The notes under the pieces: model-generated
Told to the model about the DNA's origin: nothing
Databases searched by the model: none
Seen by the model: only the letters and a program-made list of their open reading frames with translations
Assembly (NCBI GenBank): GCA_022844575.1
Contig: JALHLL010000013.1
Location: 1-28,425 of the forward strand
From: a bacterium
GTDB taxonomy: Bacteria > Bacteroidota > Ignavibacteria > Kapaibacteriales > UBA961
Reading direction: 5' to 3'
Length of the DNA: 28,425 nt
Program-made: the position numbers and the translations under genes
Shown here: one piece after another, positions 25,184-28,425 of the stretch
Layout of the letters: each line of letters opens with the position of its first letter
Numbering within the stretch: the first letter of the stretch is position 1

Positions 25184-26140
25184 TTATTTCTTTTTCTTTT
25201 TAGCAGGTGCTTCTTTCACTGCCGGAGCCGTTTCGATAGCTGTTTTACCCAATGCTTTTAATACCGTAGCTCCCAAATCTGCCGGAGAATCAACAACATG
25301 AATCCCCGCCGCACGCATCGCCTTTACTTTTTCGTCGGCTGTGCCTTTGCCACCGGAAATAATTGCTCCTGCATGCCCCATTCTGCGTCCCGGAGGTGCA
25401 GTACGACCGGCAATAAACCCAATAACAGGTTTTTTCATAGTGGCTTTTACAAATTCCGCCGCTTCCTCTTCTGCCGTTCCGCCGATTTCGCCAATCATAA
25501 TAACCGCTTCCGTTGCCGGATCATCATTAAACAATGCTAAAGCATCCGTAAAACGAGTACCTATAATAGGGTCGCCACCTATACCTATACATGTTGATTG
25601 TCCGAGACCTGCATCGGTTAACTGTTTTACCGCTTCATAGGTTAAAGTTCCGCTACGTGAAACGACACCTATCGTTCCCGGATTATGAATAAAGCCCGGC
25701 ATAATACCAAGCTTGCACTCACCCGGAGTAATAACACCGGGGCAATTAGGGCCTATCAAACGAGAACCCGAACTATCCAAAGCTGCTTTTACGGTAACCA
25801 TATCACGAACGGGTATGCCTTCCGTAATACAAACAATAAGAGGTATTTTCGCTTCAATCGCTTCCAATATGGCATCGGCAGCAACAGCAGCCGGCACAAA
25901 AATGATGGAAACATTGGCTCCTGTAGCAGTTACAGCACTTGCTACCGTATCGAAAACCGGTACCGGGCGTGTAAACTGATCTTCACCTTTGCCATTATAT
26001 TGCAATCCAGCTTTACCCGGGGTTACGCCGGCAACCACATTCGTACCGTATTGCAACATCTGCGATGTATGAAATGTGCCTTCGGATCCGGTAATACCCT
26101 GAACGACTACTTTTGACGATTTGTTAACCAAAACACTCAT
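25184..26140 (-). CDS. sucD: Succinate-CoA ligase (ADP/GDP-forming) subunit alpha
   Basis: 318 residues, about 25 more than usual. CoA-binding region VVVQGITGSEGTFHT at 11-25, GTNVVAGVTPGKAG at 32-45, GPNCPGVITPGECKLG at 130-145; the active-site His256 in RRMGHAGAIISGG is phosphorylated during catalysis. It works with SucB in the TCA cycle, making NTP from succinyl-CoA; sucB is not in the window. The C-terminal ~20 residues form an Ala/Pro/Glu/Lys-rich tail ending in five lysines (PAVKEAPAKKKKK), an unusual addition. A TAAATTTG box lies 43 bases upstream. ndk follows after 35 bases. Confidence 0.97.
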   Translation of the reverse strand: MSVLVNKSSKVVVQGITGSEGTFHTSQMLQYGTNVVAGVTPGKAGLQYNGKGEDQFTRPVPVFDTVASAVTATGANVSIIFVPAAVAADAILEAIEAKIPLIVCITEGIPVRDMVTVKAALDSSGSRLIGPNCPGVITPGECKLGIMPGFIHNPGTIGVVSRSGTLTYEAVKQLTDAGLGQSTCIGIGGDPIIGTRFTDALALFNDDPATEAVIMIGEIGGTAEEEAAEFVKATMKKPVIGFIAGRTAPPGRRMGHAGAIISGGKGTADEKVKAMRAAGIHVVDSPADLGATVLKALGKTAIETAPAVKEAPAKKKKK

Positions 26141-26183
26141 TTTTTCTTCTTAGGTTTTTGGGGAAATTTTGAATCAAAGACTG

Positions 26184-26191
26184 CAAATTTA
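26184..26191 (-). promoter_or_regulatory. Possible -7 box (TAAATTTG) of the sucD-ndk operon
   Basis: The minus strand reads TAAATTTG, an exact TAnnTTTG match, ending 43 bases before the sucD ATG. No clear TTG was seen at the expected -33 distance. Apart from this box and the terminator at 26324-26357, the 241-base gap shows no gene. Confidence 0.4.
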
Positions 26192-26323
26192 CGAAAAAGA
26201 CAGATTAATACCAGATAAATATGGATAATATGTATAGATAAGTTTTTACATTATAGTCATATACGTTCTTTGAACTATCAATAATTCCGTCTCGAACTTG
26301 ATTTATGAACACCTAAAAACAAG

Positions 26324-26357
26324 AAACCCCTCGCCGTTTTTATACGACGAGGGGTTT
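26324..26357 (-). terminator. Rho-independent terminator of the beta-helix protein gene
   Basis: AAACCCCTCG (26324-26333) pairs perfectly with CGAGGGGTTT (26348-26357) around a 14-base loop. On the minus strand it is followed by TTTCTTGTTTTT and lies 24 bases after the stop of the beta-helix gene. T-runs on both sides could let it act in both directions, but no plus-strand gene ends here. Confidence 0.85.
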
Positions 26358-26381
26358 TCTTTTCGCTTTGCCCGAAGGCAA

Positions 26382-28425
26382 TTATTTCAATACGCTTACC
26401 GGCTGGCTCACAGAGAAGAACTCAGTCTCGAAACGTACATAATATTGTCCGTTCACCATACCGTTTACATCAAATCGTGCATTATATACGCCCGATGTCA
26501 ACACATCATTGTGTAATTCTTGCACTTTCTGACCTAAAGCATTGTAAACATTCACGCGTACCATGCCTTCATACGGTACTCGGAAACTTACCGTAACATC
26601 ACTGCCCGTTGTCGGGTTCGGTACTATGCTCATTACATTGTTTCCGCCTGTTAATGCTGTCGGATCAGTCTCACGTGTAAAGGTTGTACCGTTTCCAGCT
26701 TGGAATACGCCTGTACGACGATTCTGTGCTGCTGTAATAGCATACACATCATCATTCGCATCATCCAAACCTGCTTTTATGATCGTTGGTTTGTCCGTAT
26801 TGTTATTATTACCGGTGGTTTCAGAACCTGTTCCGGTAACAAGTACTTGCGTACCGAACGTATCATCATCATATGCAAATTGTACAAATCCGTTATCCGT
26901 TCCCGAAGCAGCACGTTGTAAATAGACATCACCTTTATTTGCCGCACCTGTCGATACGCGACCATATAAACCGTTACCGATTGCATGCATTACGATACCG
27001 CCACGGATATATTTGTTCTCGGTACCGTCACCGGTTACCGCTACGCCTGTACCCGGACCTGTTGAGATCAAGTGTGCTGATGTTGCATCTAATGCATTCG
27101 CTGTAGCAGGACCTACTAAGGTTTGATACATACGACCCGTTGTGCTTTGGAAGGATAAGTTCTCTCCATAATATTGATCATGTTCGCTGATTGTCCAGCC
27201 TGCATTTTCACGCAATTCGATGATATTATTATAGGTTGAACTACCTGCCGAATATACCGTTGAGGTATTTGCCATCGGTACGGATGCAACACGATAAATC
27301 GCTACTGCACCGCCGATTGTCACAACCGGTTGATTGCGTAACATTTGAGTCGTGAAGTCATGCGGAGCCGTACCATCCGTTGTTAAGATAGCTGCATGGC
27401 TGAAGGTATTACCCGATGCAGGATTAAAGAAGGTACGGAATGCCGCTCCTCTTGTTCCCGAAAAGTCTATAACCGTATAATTCTCGCCATCTACCACTTG
27501 TGCAGAATCACGTATTGTATTGTTATTACTTGCCGCATCAAGAGTTACGCCAGCAGCAGCAAATGTTATATCAACATTGTTATCGTTTTGTGTTGTTGCT
27601 CCTTTGCCGCCTATCGTATTGTTATTGATACGAATGTTACCGGCTGTCGAACCGACATAGATACCGCTCACGGCAACTACCGTTCCCGTGCCTACTGCAT
27701 CGCGAATACCTTGTATTGTATTGTATTGTACAATAGACGTTGCACCTAAATCACCACCACCGTAAGAAATACCGGTGCGTTCGCAATTACGGATAATATT
27801 ATGCCCGTTTGCAAGACCCAAGCCAGCACCTTCTGCCGTAGCGGCATTCTGACCGATTGTATTCGGACCAACTGTCCCTGCTCCACCAGTTCTATCAGAA
27901 AGGAAAACTCCTAAGCCTGCATTATTACCGTTGCTTGAAGAAATATGCTTGTTCAAGCCGATATTCGTACTGGTTATCAAACCACCTGTAGAGCGATCAA
28001 GATATATACCGATTGTACCATGTGTCGCACCTGCATTCGAGCCTTCAATCCAACAAGCATCCACTCGTGAATTATCAACGCGGTCGAAAAGAATAGCTTT
28101 TCCGTCCGTTGTTGCTACCGCTGCGCCGTTTGAACTGAACCCTTGTATTCTGAAGTTACGAATCGTTGTATTATCGGCATTTGTTGCTGTTTGGCCATCA
28201 ATATAGAAGCCGGTTTGATTCGCGCCGCTGATCGGTGCTGCCGGCGCATGTACTACACCGTCGCCGCTTGGTACAGGACCATTGATATTATTGGTTGTTG
28301 CCAAATAGGTATGCCATGTCTGCATAGAAGCCACACCGCAATCATACCATTTGATGCTTGAGCCACGGAATTCATTACCTGTATATCCGCCGCCATTTCC
28401 ATTATAATCTACCTGTTCGGAGAAA
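26382..28425 (-). CDS. Large secreted right-handed beta-helix protein with T9SS sorting domain (5' part outside window)
   Basis: The frame is open across the right edge: before the GTG at 28334 it continues upstream with residues such as FSEQVDYNGNGGGY and GNEFRGSSIKW, so the visible 680 residues are only the C-terminal part. The visible region is rich in Gly, Asn and Thr with parallel beta-helix turns (NTTIRNFRIQGFSSNG, GNIRINNNTIGG, NNNTIRDS), a fold common in surface adhesins and polysaccharide-binding or -cleaving proteins; no catalytic residues can be assigned. The last ~85 residues start MSIVPNPTTGSDVTVSFRV, continue with VNVYNALGQKV and end SVSQPVSVLK, a textbook type A sorting domain. 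The protein is therefore exported by the T9SS to the cell surface. A strong terminator follows the stop. Confidence 0.9.
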   Translation of the reverse strand, partial: FSEQVDYNGNGGGYTGNEFRGSSIKWYDCGVASMQTWHTYLATTNNINGPVPSGDGVVHAPAAPISGANQTGFYIDGQTATNADNTTIRNFRIQGFSSNGAAVATTDGKAILFDRVDNSRVDACWIEGSNAGATHGTIGIYLDRSTGGLITSTNIGLNKHISSSNGNNAGLGVFLSDRTGGAGTVGPNTIGQNAATAEGAGLGLANGHNIIRNCERTGISYGGGDLGATSIVQYNTIQGIRDAVGTGTVVAVSGIYVGSTAGNIRINNNTIGGKGATTQNDNNVDITFAAAGVTLDAASNNNTIRDSAQVVDGENYTVIDFSGTRGAAFRTFFNPASGNTFSHAAILTTDGTAPHDFTTQMLRNQPVVTIGGAVAIYRVASVPMANTSTVYSAGSSTYNNIIELRENAGWTISEHDQYYGENLSFQSTTGRMYQTLVGPATANALDATSAHLISTGPGTGVAVTGDGTENKYIRGGIVMHAIGNGLYGRVSTGAANKGDVYLQRAASGTDNGFVQFAYDDDTFGTQVLVTGTGSETTGNNNNTDKPTIIKAGLDDANDDVYAITAAQNRRTGVFQAGNGTTFTRETDPTALTGGNNVMSIVPNPTTGSDVTVSFRVPYEGMVRVNVYNALGQKVQELHNDVLTSGVYNARFDVNGMVNGQYYVRFETEFFSVSQPVSVLK

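Overview
The window looks like chromosomal DNA of a member of the Bacteroidota / FCB group (Ignavibacteria or Kapabacteria are possible; the sequence does not settle it). Support: three proteins end in type IX secretion (T9SS) type A sorting domains, there is a SusC-like/Omp_b-brl_3 TonB-type receptor, most signal peptides are followed directly by Gln with a glutaminyl cyclase encoded nearby, and several start regions carry TAnnTTTG boxes like the Bacteroidota -7 element. Base composition is AT-rich throughout. Coding density is high, no gene-free stretch exceeds 300 bases, and all genes but two lie on the minus strand.

Layout from left to right. 1-113: start of an RlmI-type rRNA methyltransferase running off the left edge. 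191-3034: secreted subtilisin-like protease with a T9SS tail. 3119-5792: minus-strand cluster of surE, a LOG-family nucleotide phosphoribohydrolase, an unknown exported protein and an FlK-like thioesterase. 5793-5890: divergent promoter region. 5891-7890: the only two plus-strand genes, mtaB (tRNA methylthiotransferase) and a small SAM-methyltransferase-like protein. 7934-12051: a four-gene minus-strand operon of a DUF350 membrane protein, a long glutathionylspermidine-synthase-like ATP-grasp ligase, a small single-span protein with a glycine/serine tail, and an unknown soluble protein. 12135-13771: PaaI-type thioesterase and N-acetylmuramoyl-L-alanine amidase. 13800-14725: terminator, CAT-anticodon tRNA and a beta-barrel outer-membrane protein. 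14922-18720: thiolase and TonB-type receptor.

18856-24031: a tightly spaced run of two related exported proteins, class I fructose-1,6-bisphosphatase, a T9SS beta-propeller protein and a lipoprotein glutaminyl cyclase. 24102-26140: Nudix hydrolase, ndk and sucD, with a clear terminator after ndk. 26382-28425: 3' part of a large T9SS beta-helix protein that runs off the right edge.

Most of this is housekeeping plus cell-surface biology. The best candidate for an under-described system is the DUF350 / ATP-grasp operon at 7934-12051. YgiC/YjfC-type ligases with DUF350 or YgiB-like partners are a known but functionally unresolved association. Here the ligase has a roughly 220-residue extra C-terminal region and two partner proteins I cannot assign, one ending in a tail that resembles the C-terminal motif of YgiB-type partners. 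A second theme is N-terminal pyroglutamate chemistry: six signal-peptidase-I-type exported proteins start with Gln after the predicted cleavage site, and the cyclase gene sits in the same window.
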